Assembly: GCF_003751635.1 (NCBI RefSeq) | Contig: NZ_RJVI01000001.1 | Span: 440,726 to 504,725, forward strand | DNA from: Inmirania thermothiophila | GTDB lineage: Bacteria > Pseudomonadota > Gammaproteobacteria > DSM-100275 | Direction of reading: 5' to 3' | Length of the DNA stretch: 64,000 nucleotides | The notes under the pieces: model-generated | Told to the model about the DNA's origin: nothing | The model's input: only the letters and a program-made list of their open reading frames with translations | The model's database searches: none | In this document: positions 45,710 to 54,473 of the stretch, in pieces | Position numbering within the stretch: the stretch's first letter is position 1 | Layout: the number at the start of each line of letters is the position of its first letter | Translations under genes and position numbers: made by a program

Positions 45710-45725
45710 ACACAACATCTTGTGT
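45710..45725. promoter_or_regulatory. NrdR-like palindrome 2
   Basis: ACACAACATCTTGTGT begins about 6 bases after the predicted nrdJ transcription start, a position that suits repression. Its core is identical to palindrome 1, with centres 179 bases apart. Confidence 0.7.
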
Positions 45726-45805
45726 CTCGCCTCCGCTCGGGAGGCGCCCGTTCCGGGCATCTTCGGCCCGCCTGGCAGTCGAAGAACGAAAAGGGAAGAG
45801 GATCC

Positions 45806-48800
45806 ATGACGCCTGCCCATCTCAAGCTCGTGAGCGACACCCCCCCGGACATCCCGCTGCAGCCGGCCTCCTACGACATCTGGGACAAGAAGTACCGCCT
45901 CAAGGCCAAGGACGGGCGCATCCTCGACGAGACCGTCGACGACACCTACAAGCGGGTGGCGCGCGCGCTGGCCGAGGTGGAGGAGACGCCGGAGAAGCGC
46001 GAGGCCTGGTACGAGCAGTTCCTGTGGGCGCTGCGGCGCGGGGCGATCCCGGCCGGGCGCATCATCTCCAACGCCGGCGCCTGGGAGCACAAGCCGGCGA
46101 CCTCCACCATCAACTGCACGGTGTCGGGGACCATCCACGACTCCATGGACGACATCCTGCGCAAGGTCCACGAGGCCGGGCTGACCCTCAAGGCCGGATG
46201 CGGCATCGGCTACGACTTCAGCACCCTGCGCCCGCGCGGGGCCTTCGTCGCCGGGGCCGGGGCCTACACCTCGGGGCCGCTCTCCTTCATGGACATCTAC
46301 GACAAGATGTGCTTCACGGTCTCGTCGGCCGGCGGGCGGCGCGGGGCGCAGATGGCCACCTTCGACATCGGCCACCCCGACGTGATGGACTTCATCCGCG
46401 CCAAGCGCGAGGCCGGGCGGCTGCGCCAGTTCAACCTCTCGCTCCTCGTCACCGAGGAGTTCATGCGCGCCGTGGCGGAGGACCGCCCGTGGCCGCTGGC
46501 CTTCCCGTTGACCGAGGCCGAGCGCGAGCTGGAGGGGATCGATCTTTCCGATCCCGAGAAGGTGGTCTGGCGTGACTGGCCCGTCCGCGAGGGCTACATC
46601 ACCGACGACGAGGGCAGGGTCGCCTGCAAGGTCTACCGCACCATCAAGGCGCGGCGCCTGTGGGACCTCGTCATGGCCTCCAACTACGACTTCGCCGAGC
46701 CGGGGTTCATCCTCATCGACCGCGTCAACGAGATGAACAACAACTGGTGGTGCGAGACGATCCGCGCCACCAATCCCTGTGTCACCGCCGACACCTGGGT
46801 GCAGACCGCGGCAGGTCCGCGCCAGGTCCGCGACCTCATCGGCGCGCCGTTCCATGCCGTCGTGGACGGGCAGCCCCATGCCACCGGCATCGAAGGTTTC
46901 TTTCGGACGGCCCGCAAGGCGGTGGTGCGCCTGCAGACCCGCGAGGGCTACGCGCTCAGGCTCACCCCCGACCACCGGGTGCGCAAGGTCGTGCGCGCCA
47001 CGCGCTGGTCGGTCGAGACCGAGTGGGTTCCCGCATCCGAGCTCCAGCCGGGCGACCGGGTGCTGCTCAACCGGCACCGGCAGCTTCGGTGGGGCGGCGC
47101 GCTGAACCGGCAGCAGGGATATCTGCTCGGCCTCCTGGTGGGCGACGGGACGCTGAAATGCGACAAGGCGGTCCTCTCCGTCTGGCCGCGCCGCCAGGCG
47201 GCCAACGGCCCCACGGACTGGGCGGCCGATGGCGCATGGGCGGTGATGCGCGAGGCCGAGCGGTGCGCGCGCAGCCTCCCGCATCGCGCCGACTTCGCTG
47301 GCTTCCACGAGGTGCCCGGCCGCGGCGAATGGCGCATGGGCCTGGCGGCCCTGCGCGATCTGGCCTTCAGCCTCGGCATGCGCCCGGGCCGCAAGGACAT
47401 CACGCCGGCGATGGAACGCGAGTCGTCGGAGTTCCACGAAGGCTTCCTGCGCGGGATCTTCGATGCGGACGGGTCCGTGCAGGGCGGCCAGGCCAGGGGC
47501 GTGTCTGTCCGCCTCGCCCAGAGCGATCTCTCGAGGCTCGAAGCCGTCCAGCGCATGCTGCTGCGGCTGGGCATCGCCTCGACGATCCATCGCGACCGCC
47601 GCCCCGAGGGGACCGGCCTGCTTCCGGACGGCAGGGGCGGCGCACGGCCCTACAGGACGCGCGCGCAGCACGAGCTGGTGATCAGCGGCGAAAGCCTGGC
47701 CGTGTTCCGCGAGCGCATCGGCTTTGCCGACAGCGACAAGCAGGCGCGCCTCGACGCCCTGCTCGCCGGCTACAAGCGGCGCCTGAACCGCGAACGCTTC
47801 ACCGCCGTGGTCGAATCCGTCACCCCCGACGGCGTCGAGGACGTGTACGACGTCCAGGTGCCGGGCATCAACGCCTTCGACGCCAACGGCCTGCACGCCC
47901 ACAACTGCGGCGAGCAGCCCCTGCCGCCCTACGGGAGCTGCCTGCTCGGGTCGGTGAACCTGACGAAGTTCGTGCGCCACCCCTTCAGCCACGACGCCCG
48001 CTTCGACTGGGAGGAGTTCCGCCGCGTCGTCGCCGTGTTCACGCGGATGCTCGACAACGTGGTGGAGATCAACGGCCTGCCGCTGGCGCGCCAGCGCGAG
48101 GAGATCTACGCCAAGCGCCGCCACGGCATGGGCTTCCTCGGCCTGGGGTCGACGCTGACCATGCTGCGCATGCGCTACGGCGACCCCGAGGCGGTGGCCT
48201 TCACCGAGCGGGTGGCCAGGGAGCTGGCGGTGACGGGCTGGCAGACGGCGCTGGAGCTGGCCGAGGAGAAGGGGCCGGCGCCGCTGCTCGCGCGCGAGTT
48301 CACGGTCACGGAGAAGATGCTCCGGCTTCGTCCGGAGCTTGCGCGCGACGGCTACAAGGTCGGCGACAAGGTGCCGGGGCGCATCCTCCACGCCCGCTAC
48401 AGCCGCTACATGCAGCAGCTGGCGGAGGAGGAGCCGGAGCTGGTGGCCAGGCTGGCCGAGGTGGGGGCCCGCTTCACCCACCACAGCTCCATCGCCCCCA
48501 CGGGCACCATCTCGCTGTCGCTGGGGAACAACGCCTCCAACGGCATCGAGCCCACCTTCGCCCACCAGTACGCCCGCAACGTCATCGTCGAGGGTCGCAA
48601 GACCAAGGAGAAGGTGGACGTCTTCTCCTTCGAGCTGCTGGCCTACCGGGCACTGGTGGACGCCGAGGCCTCGCCCTATGCCGAGGACGAGGCCCACCGT
48701 CTGCCCGACTACTTCGTCACCACGGACGACATCACGCCCAAGGAGCACGTGGACATCCAGGCGGCGGCGCAGAAGTGGATCGACTCCTCGATCTCGAAGA

Positions 48801-49087
48801 CCGCCAACGTGCCCACCGACTACCCCTACGAGGACTTCAAGGACATCTACCTCTACGCCTGGCGGAAGGGTCTCAAGGGCTGCACCACCTTCCGGTTCAA
48901 CCCGGAGAACTTCCAGGGCGTGCTGGTCAAGGAGGAGGACCTGGCCAAGACCACCTACCGCTTCGTCCTCGAGGACGGCTCGGTGGTGGAGGTCAAGGGG
49001 AACGAGGAGGTGGAGTACGACGGCGAGGTCCACACCGCCGCCAACCTCTACGATGCGCTCAAGGAGGGCTACTACGGCAAGTTCTGA
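45806..49087 (+). CDS. nrdJ: Adenosylcobalamin-dependent ribonucleotide reductase, large part, with intein
   Basis: The precursor is 1093 residues; removal of a 376-residue intein leaves 717, the normal size of split class II reductases (NrdJa). It reduces ribonucleotides using a B12-derived radical. Extein landmarks: TSTINCTVSGTIHDSMDD near 108 (redox Cys), the NP|CGE thiyl-radical loop interrupted by the intein, and SSIAPTGTISL late in the barrel. Start ATG 45806 after AAGGGAAGAGG is chosen; an upstream in-frame ATG at 45722 lies inside NrdR-like palindrome 2. The remaining part is encoded by nrdJb, 17 bases downstream. Confidence 0.95.
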   Translation: MTPAHLKLVSDTPPDIPLQPASYDIWDKKYRLKAKDGRILDETVDDTYKRVARALAEVEETPEKREAWYEQFLWALRRGAIPAGRIISNAGAWEHKPATSTINCTVSGTIHDSMDDILRKVHEAGLTLKAGCGIGYDFSTLRPRGAFVAGAGAYTSGPLSFMDIYDKMCFTVSSAGGRRGAQMATFDIGHPDVMDFIRAKREAGRLRQFNLSLLVTEEFMRAVAEDRPWPLAFPLTEAERELEGIDLSDPEKVVWRDWPVREGYITDDEGRVACKVYRTIKARRLWDLVMASNYDFAEPGFILIDRVNEMNNNWWCETIRATNPCVTADTWVQTAAGPRQVRDLIGAPFHAVVDGQPHATGIEGFFRTARKAVVRLQTREGYALRLTPDHRVRKVVRATRWSVETEWVPASELQPGDRVLLNRHRQLRWGGALNRQQGYLLGLLVGDGTLKCDKAVLSVWPRRQAANGPTDWAADGAWAVMREAERCARSLPHRADFAGFHEVPGRGEWRMGLAALRDLAFSLGMRPGRKDITPAMERESSEFHEGFLRGIFDADGSVQGGQARGVSVRLAQSDLSRLEAVQRMLLRLGIASTIHRDRRPEGTGLLPDGRGGARPYRTRAQHELVISGESLAVFRERIGFADSDKQARLDALLAGYKRRLNRERFTAVVESVTPDGVEDVYDVQVPGINAFDANGLHAHNCGEQPLPPYGSCLLGSVNLTKFVRHPFSHDARFDWEEFRRVVAVFTRMLDNVVEINGLPLARQREEIYAKRRHGMGFLGLGSTLTMLRMRYGDPEAVAFTERVARELAVTGWQTALELAEEKGPAPLLAREFTVTEKMLRLRPELARDGYKVGDKVPGRILHARYSRYMQQLAEEEPELVARLAEVGARFTHHSSIAPTGTISLSLGNNASNGIEPTFAHQYARNVIVEGRKTKEKVDVFSFELLAYRALVDAEASPYAEDEAHRLPDYFVTTDDITPKEHVDIQAAAQKWIDSSISKTANVPTDYPYEDFKDIYLYAWRKGLKGCTTFRFNPENFQGVLVKEEDLAKTTYRFVLEDGSVVEVKGNEEVEYDGEVHTAANLYDALKEGYYGKF
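46778..47905 (+). mobile_element. LAGLIDADG homing-endonuclease intein in nrdJ
   Basis: An in-frame insertion of 376 codons. Splicing block A starts with Cys1 (CVTADTWVQT). Block B has TPDH (residues 63-66). The two endonuclease motifs are LLGLLVGDG (116-124) and LRGIFDADG (224-232), each with its catalytic Asp. Block F/G ends DVQVPGINAFDANGLHAHN, followed by +1 Cys. All splicing residues (Cys1, TxxH, penultimate His, Asn376, Cys+1) are present, so it should splice. Codon use differs from the host: GAA is common inside and rare outside, a sign of transfer. Confidence 0.95.
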
Positions 49088-49104
49088 GCCGCAGGAGCAA
49101 GACC

Positions 49105-49797
49105 ATGGCCGTCAAGATCGACAAGAAGATCGTCAAGTACAGCGTCGTCAAGGACGACGCCGGGAAGGCCGCCGAGGCGCAGCGCCCGGGCGCCGAGGTG
49201 GTGCAGATGCACGAGCGGCTCGAGCGCCCGGAGGTGCTCGAGGGGGTGACCTACAAGATCAAGACCCCCCTCTCGGAGCACGCCCTCTACGTCACCATCA
49301 ACGACATCGTGCTCAACCCGGGCACCGAGCACGAGCTGCGCCGCCCCTTCGAGATCTTCATCAACTCGAAGAACATGGACCACTTCCAGTGGATCGTGGC
49401 GCTGACGCGGATCATCTCCGCGGTCTTCCGCAAGGGCGGCGACGTCACCTTCCTGGTGGAGGAGCTGCGCTCGGTCTTCGACCCCCGCGGCGGCTACTTC
49501 AAGAAGGGGGGCCGCTACATGCCCTCGCTGGTGGCCGAGATCGGCGACGTCATCGAGCATCACCTGCGCACCATCGGCCTGATCCGGGACGAGGGGCCGG
49601 ACGAGCACCAGCGCCGCCTCATCGAGGAGAAGCGCGCCGAGTACGAGGCCCGGCGCAAGCAGGCCGCCGCCGAGGGCGGCGCCGAGGGCGACTACCCCGA
49701 GGGCGCCCAGCTCTGCGCCAAGTGCAACACCAAGGCCATGATCCAGATGGACAACTGCCTGACCTGCCTCAACTGCGGCGAGAGCAAGTGCGGGTAG
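49105..49797 (+). CDS. nrdJb: Ribonucleotide reductase NrdJb (C-terminal part of split class II enzyme)
   Basis: A 230-residue protein matching the separately encoded C-terminal part of class II reductases. The middle region has FEIFINSKNMDHFQWIVALTRIISAVFRKGGD (a TSCPD-like domain, residues about 88-120). The last ~30 residues have cysteine pairs CAKC and CLTC-x2-C, which bind zinc and carry the reducible thiols that recharge the active site. It is encoded 17 bases after nrdJ, as in Pseudomonas nrdJab. Confidence 0.92.
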   Translation: MAVKIDKKIVKYSVVKDDAGKAAEAQRPGAEVVQMHERLERPEVLEGVTYKIKTPLSEHALYVTINDIVLNPGTEHELRRPFEIFINSKNMDHFQWIVALTRIISAVFRKGGDVTFLVEELRSVFDPRGGYFKKGGRYMPSLVAEIGDVIEHHLRTIGLIRDEGPDEHQRRLIEEKRAEYEARRKQAAAEGGAEGDYPEGAQLCAKCNTKAMIQMDNCLTCLNCGESKCG

Positions 49798-49820
49798 GGC
49801 ACCGTCGCGCCGCGGCCTCC

Positions 49821-49852
49821 CGCCCGCCGGCCCGCGCGCGGGCCGGCGGGCG
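49821..49852 (+). terminator. 32-base perfect palindrome after nrdJb
   Basis: A 14-bp stem with a CGCG loop; the 32 bases are fully self-complementary. It has no T-run but is probably the end of the nrdJ-nrdJb transcript. Confidence 0.55.
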
Positions 49853-49927
49853 TCGCCGGTCCCGGGGTGGGCCGCGCGGCGGCGATCTACAATGGCGGTG
49901 TGTCCCCTTCCATGAGGAGCCCGTCCC

Positions 49928-50211
49928 ATGGTGACCGCCATCGTCCTGCTCACGGTGGACCGCGACCGCATCCCCCAGGTGGCCGAGGAGCTGGCCGAGA
50001 TGGAGGGCATCTCGGAGGTCTTCTCCGTGAGTGGGCGCTATGACCTCGTGGCCGTGATCCGCACCCCCACCAACGAGGCCCTCGCCGAGCTGGTGACGGG
50101 GCGCATGCTTAAGGTGCGGGGCATCGAGCGCTCCGAGACCCTGATCGCCTTCAAGGTCTACTCCCGCCACGACCTCGAGACCATGTTCGCGCTGGGCATG
50201 GAGGGCGGCGG

Positions 50212-50215
<4 letters not shown>
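49928..50215 (+). CDS. Lrp/AsnC-type ligand-binding (RAM) domain protein
   Basis: A 95-residue stand-alone RAM domain. It begins directly with strand [20 protein letters not shown] and has the [11 protein letters not shown] signature near residue 34; no DNA-binding helix-turn-helix precedes it. Such 'demi-Lrp' proteins may bind amino acids or modulate full-length Lrp proteins. It overlaps msrB by ATGA. Confidence 0.88.
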
Positions 50216-50616
<401 letters not shown>

Positions 50617-51576
50617 CCGGCGCCACCACCAGGGCGACCCCCAGCACCGCCACCGTCATGCCCGCGAGGGCGACGGCGCCGAGCCGCTCGCCGAAGAGGG
50701 CCCAGGCCATGAGCGCCGTCACCGGGGGCACGAGGTAGAACAGGCTCGCGGTGCGCGCGGCGGCCCCGTGGCGGATCAGCAGCATGAGCAGGCTGATGGC
50801 GCCGAGCGACAGCACCGCGGTGAGCCAGCCGAGCGCGAACAGGAAGCGCCCGCTCCACTGGATGCGCATGGTCTCGAGGAGGGGGGCGAGCACGGCCATG
50901 GCGGCGGCGGAGGCGGCGAACTGCACCGCCGAGCCGGTGCGCAGGTCCATGGCGCCGCCGTGGCGCTTCTGGTACAGCGTCCCCGCGGTGATCCCGAGCA
51001 CGGCGAGGCCCGCCCATGCGACGGCGACGGCGTCGCCCTCGCCGAGGCCCGCGCGATCGCCCACCACCAGCGCCACCCCGGCAAGGCCGAGGACGAGCCC
51101 CAGCCACTGCCGCGCGGTGACCCGCTCGCCCAGGAAGGGCCCGGCGGCGACGGCGGTCAGCAGCGGCTGCAGGGCGGTGATGAGGGCGGTGGTCCCCGCC
51201 GGCAGGCCGCGGTGGATGGCGGCGAAGACGCCGCCGAGGTAGGTGGCGTGGATGAGCAGCCCCGCCACCGCCAGACGGGCGATCTCGCCCGGGCGCCGCG
51301 GCCAGGGTGCGCGGGTCGCCAGGGCCGCGGCGGCGAGGATGGCGGTCACCAGCAGGAAGCGCAGGAGCAGGAAGGTGAAGGGCTCGGCGTCGGGCAGGCC
51401 GAGCTTGGCGCCGATGAAGCCGGTGCTCCAGAGGAGCACGAACAGGGCGGGCGCGAGCCCGAGCCACGACGGCGGGGCGGGATCCTCTCGCATGGGGGCT
51501 CCGGGGCGGGGCGTTGGGTCGTGTTGCGCTGCATGATAGCCTTCCGCATCGCGACCCGACAGCCCCGGGAGGCGCC

Positions 51577-52014
51577 GTGTCCCGAGTCCGCATCGAGCTG
51601 CCCGAGCGCTTCGTCTTCGCCTGTGAGCTGGCGGTGCGCATCGGCGACGTCAACTACGGCGGCCACCTCGGCAACGACGCCCTCGTGGGCCTGCTGCACG
51701 AGGCGCGCGTGCGCTGGCTGGCGGCCCGCGGGCGCTCGGAGCTGGACCTCGGCGGCTGCGGGCTGGTGGTGGCGGACCTCGCGGTGGCCTACCGGGCCGA
51801 GGCCTTCCACGGCGAGCGGCTGCGCATCGAGCTCGGCCCCGACGGCTGGGGGCGGCACGGCTTCTCCCTCGCCTACCGGGTCGGCCGCCCCGCCGACGGC
51901 GTCGAGGTGGCCCGGGCGCGCACCGGGCTCGTCTGCTTCGACTACCGCGCGCGGCGCGTGGCCGAGGTGCCGCCGGGCCTGCGCGAGGCGCTTTCGGCGC
52001 CGGTGGCGGCCTGA
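51577..52014 (+). CDS. Acyl-CoA thioesterase, hotdog fold
   Basis: A 145-residue 4-hydroxybenzoyl-CoA-thioesterase-type protein. The motif VRIGDVNYGGHLGNDALVGLLHEARVRWL (residues about 20-48) contains the conserved Asp and the helix of the hotdog fold. It starts at GTG 51577 following GGGAGGCGCC. The upstream in-frame ATG at 51514 would add a proline-rich, non-family stretch. The substrate chain is unknown. Confidence 0.85.
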   Translation: MSRVRIELPERFVFACELAVRIGDVNYGGHLGNDALVGLLHEARVRWLAARGRSELDLGGCGLVVADLAVAYRAEAFHGERLRIELGPDGWGRHGFSLAYRVGRPADGVEVARARTGLVCFDYRARRVAEVPPGLREALSAPVAA

Positions 52015-52028
52015 GGGGGGGGCGGCGC

Positions 52029-52727
52029 ATGATCCCGCTCCACGACGACAACCCCACCGAGATCCGCCCCCTCGTCACCGTGGGCCTCATCGTCGCCTGC
52101 GTGCTCGTGTTCCTGTGGCAGGTGGCCCAGGGGCCGCAGGGGCAGGTGGCGGTGGCCTACGGCTACGGCCTGGTGCCGGCGGTGCTGTTCGACCTGCGCG
52201 AGCTGCCGCCCGGGATCGGCGGGGTGCCGCCGGAGCTCACCCTCCTGACCTCCATGTTCCTGCACGGCGGCTGGGCCCACCTCATCGGCAACATGCTCTA
52301 CCTGTGGATCTTCGGCAACAACGTCGAGGACGCCATGGGCCACGGCCGCTTCATCCTCTTCTATCTCGCCTGCGGCGTGGTGGCGGCGATGGCCCAGGCG
52401 CTCGCCGCGCCGGCCTCCACCGTGCCCATGGTGGGGGCGAGCGGCGCCATCTCGGGGGTGCTCGGGGCCTACCTGCTGCTCTACCCCTGGGCGCGGGTGA
52501 TGGTCCTGATCCCGCTCGGCCTCTTCAGCCAGGTGGTCTACGTGCCGGCGATGATGGTGCTGGGGCTGTGGTTCGTCTTCCAGCTCGCGAGCGCCGCCCT
52601 CTCGGCCCCTGGCCAGGGCGGGGTGGCCTTCCTCGCCCACGTCGGCGGCTTCGTCGCGGGCATGGTCCTTCTGCCCTTCTTCCGCCGCCGCGGCGTGCGC
52701 CTGTTCCACCCGGCACGCCGGCGCTGA
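52029..52727 (+). CDS. Rhomboid-family intramembrane serine protease
   Basis: A 232-residue membrane protein with six hydrophobic helices. The catalytic Ser lies in VGASGAISGVLGAYLL (near residue 139) and the His in LAHVGGFVAGM near 204. The HGGWAHLIGNMLYLWIFG loop/helix signature (residues about 79-96) is present. It cleaves transmembrane substrates within the membrane. It is 14 bases after the thioesterase gene. Confidence 0.92.
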   Translation: MIPLHDDNPTEIRPLVTVGLIVACVLVFLWQVAQGPQGQVAVAYGYGLVPAVLFDLRELPPGIGGVPPELTLLTSMFLHGGWAHLIGNMLYLWIFGNNVEDAMGHGRFILFYLACGVVAAMAQALAAPASTVPMVGASGAISGVLGAYLLLYPWARVMVLIPLGLFSQVVYVPAMMVLGLWFVFQLASAALSAPGQGGVAFLAHVGGFVAGMVLLPFFRRRGVRLFHPARRR

Positions 52728-52918
52728 AGCCCGCGCGCGGCGCGATGCCGCGGGCGGCAGGTATCGGTTGGCCGGCCATGGCGGCTTTCCGGCGGTGGCC
52801 CTCTCCCGTGGTGCGGCGGGGCCCTCGATGCGAGCGGCGGGGTGATCCTGGCTGGCCTCCAGGCGGTAGGCCGCGGCGCCGGCTAAGGTTCTAGGGGATC
52901 GGCGACGGAGACGGGGCG

Positions 52919-53794
52919 ATGGCGGAGGAGACGGGGACGGTGGGCCGCCCGCGGGCGGTGGAGACGGTGGTGGTCGGGCGCCCGGTGACCGAGGGCGCAG
53001 GCGTGCGGCTGCTGCGGGTCTTCGGCGAGGCGCGCCTGCAGCGGCGGCTCGACCCCTTCCTGCTCCTCGACGAGTTCCGCTCGGACGATCCCGCCGACTA
53101 CCGAGCGGGCTTTCCCGCGCACCCGCACCGGGGCTTCGAGACCGTGACCTACCTCCTCGCGGGCGCCCTGCGCCACCGCGACAGCAGCGGCGGCGGGGGC
53201 CGCCTGGGCCCCGGCGACGTGCAGTGGATGACCGCCGGGCGCGGCATCGTCCACGAGGAGATGCCGGACCAGGGGGAGGGCCTGCTGCACGGCTTCCAGC
53301 TGTGGGTCAACCTGCCGGCGGCGCACAAGATGGCAGCGCCCCGCTACCGCCACGTCCCGGCGGCGGCGATCCCGCAGCTTGCGCCCGCCCCGGGCGCGAC
53401 CGTGCGGCTCGTGGCCGGGCGGCTGGCCGGCGCCGAGGGCCCCGTGGTCGACGTCGTCACCGGGCCGGTGTACGCGGACCTCGCCCTCGCCCCCGGTGCG
53501 GTGCTGGCGCTGCCGCTGGACGAGGCCCTCAACGGGTTCCTCTACGTCTACGAGGGCACGGCCGAGGTGGGGCCCGCCCCGGCGGCGCGGCGGGTGGGGC
53601 CCCGTGCGCTCGCCGTGCTCGCCCGCGCCGGCGACGGGCTGCGGGTCGCGGCCGGGCCCGCGGGGGCGCGCCTGCTGCTCGCCGCGGCCCGCCCCATCGG
53701 CGAGCCCATCGTGCAGTGGGGGCCCTTCGTCATGAACACGCGCGAGGAGATCGAGCAGGCCCTCGCCGACTACCGCGCCGGCCGGCTCGGCTGA
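52919..53794 (+). CDS. Pirin family protein
   Basis: A 291-residue bicupin. Iron ligands are in HPHRGFETVTYLLAGALRHRDSSG (residues about 62-85) and the later HEEMPDQGEGLLHGFQLWVNLP (near 115-136), all typical of pirins. Some members have quercetinase activity; others regulate partner enzymes. The 191-base gap upstream shows no gene; only GC-rich spacer with a weak GGAGACGG ribosome-site-like run. Confidence 0.9.
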   Translation: MAEETGTVGRPRAVETVVVGRPVTEGAGVRLLRVFGEARLQRRLDPFLLLDEFRSDDPADYRAGFPAHPHRGFETVTYLLAGALRHRDSSGGGGRLGPGDVQWMTAGRGIVHEEMPDQGEGLLHGFQLWVNLPAAHKMAAPRYRHVPAAAIPQLAPAPGATVRLVAGRLAGAEGPVVDVVTGPVYADLALAPGAVLALPLDEALNGFLYVYEGTAEVGPAPAARRVGPRALAVLARAGDGLRVAAGPAGARLLLAAARPIGEPIVQWGPFVMNTREEIEQALADYRAGRLG

Positions 53795-53795
53795 C

Positions 53796-54317
53796 TCAGC
53801 GGCGGCGGTAGGTGCCGACGAGGCGCGCCTGCTCGATCACGTGCCCCTGCATCGCGGCCTCGAGGGCCGCCTTGGTGGGGCGGCCGAGGTCCCCGAGGGT
53901 CGCGTCGAGGGCGTACAGCTTGAAGAAGTAGCGGTGGCGCCCCACCGGCGGGCAGGGGCCGCCGTAGCCGGTGCGGCCCCAGTCGTTGCGGCCCTCCCTG
54001 GTGCCTGCGGGCAGCGCTTCGGGCGTCACCGCCTCGGGCAGGCCGGCGCTCGCCGGGGGCAGGTCGTAGAGCACCCAGTGGACCCAGGTCATGCGCGGCG
54101 CCGACGGGTCCGGGGCGTCCGGGTCGTCGACGATGAGGGCGAGGCTGCGCGTGCCCGCCGGCACCCCGGACCAGGCCAGGGGCGGCGAGACGTCGTCGCC
54201 GTCGCAGGTGTAGCGCGCGTGGATCTCGTCCCCGTCGCCGAAGGCCGGCGAGGTGAGGGTGAGGGCCATCGCCTGTCCTCCCAGCAGCAGCGGCATCGCC
54301 GCGAGCAGCCATCGCAT
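53796..54317 (-). CDS. YbhB/YbcL-type PEBP (Raf kinase inhibitor-like) protein, exported
   Basis: A 173-residue phosphatidylethanolamine-binding-fold protein with an N-terminal signal peptide (1-18, MRWLLAAMPLLLGGQAMA). The PEBP anion-binding signatures are IVDDPDAPDP near 62-71 and GGPCPPVGRHRYFFKLYALD near 117-136. The ligand is unknown in bacteria. It is convergent with the pirin gene, one base apart. Confidence 0.92.
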   Translation of the reverse strand: MRWLLAAMPLLLGGQAMALTLTSPAFGDGDEIHARYTCDGDDVSPPLAWSGVPAGTRSLALIVDDPDAPDPSAPRMTWVHWVLYDLPPASAGLPEAVTPEALPAGTREGRNDWGRTGYGGPCPPVGRHRYFFKLYALDATLGDLGRPTKAALEAAMQGHVIEQARLVGTYRRR

Positions 54318-54473
54318 CGGGGGTCCCCCGCCCGGGTGCGCCACCCGGTCCCTACCGATATAGCACACGCCCTTGGCCACCGCCTTCGCGGTGCGGACAA
54401 TGGCACCCGCAGCGGTACGGGGGAGCGTGGAATGCGCGGGCACGCGGCGACGGCAGGGGGGCGGCGCTGAGCC

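Larger units (their letters stand above)
45417..45805. promoter_or_regulatory. 389-base divergent control region, hsp20 operon and nrdJ
   Basis: No gene is visible. The gap holds, in order: a sigma-32 promoter facing hsp20, a DnaA box, NrdR-like palindrome 1, about 120 bases with no clear coding signal (an ACCAG/CTGGT dyad near 45620-45640), a sigma-70 promoter facing nrdJ, and NrdR-like palindrome 2. Individual sites are listed separately. Confidence 0.7.

Noticed and set aside
45806..45900. Cobalamin riboswitch expected before B12-dependent nrdJ
   Set aside because: No B12-box-like element was seen in 45417-45805. NrdR-like and DnaA sites are the visible controls.
45647..49033. 1128-codon minus-strand open frame across nrdJ
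   Set aside because: It is antisense to the complete nrdJ gene and intein, with no recognisable protein features. GC-driven lack of stop codons.
52728..52918. Possible small RNA or gene in the 191-base gap before the pirin gene
   Set aside because: No open frame with a ribosome site, no tRNA-like structure and no convincing promoter-terminator pair could be seen.
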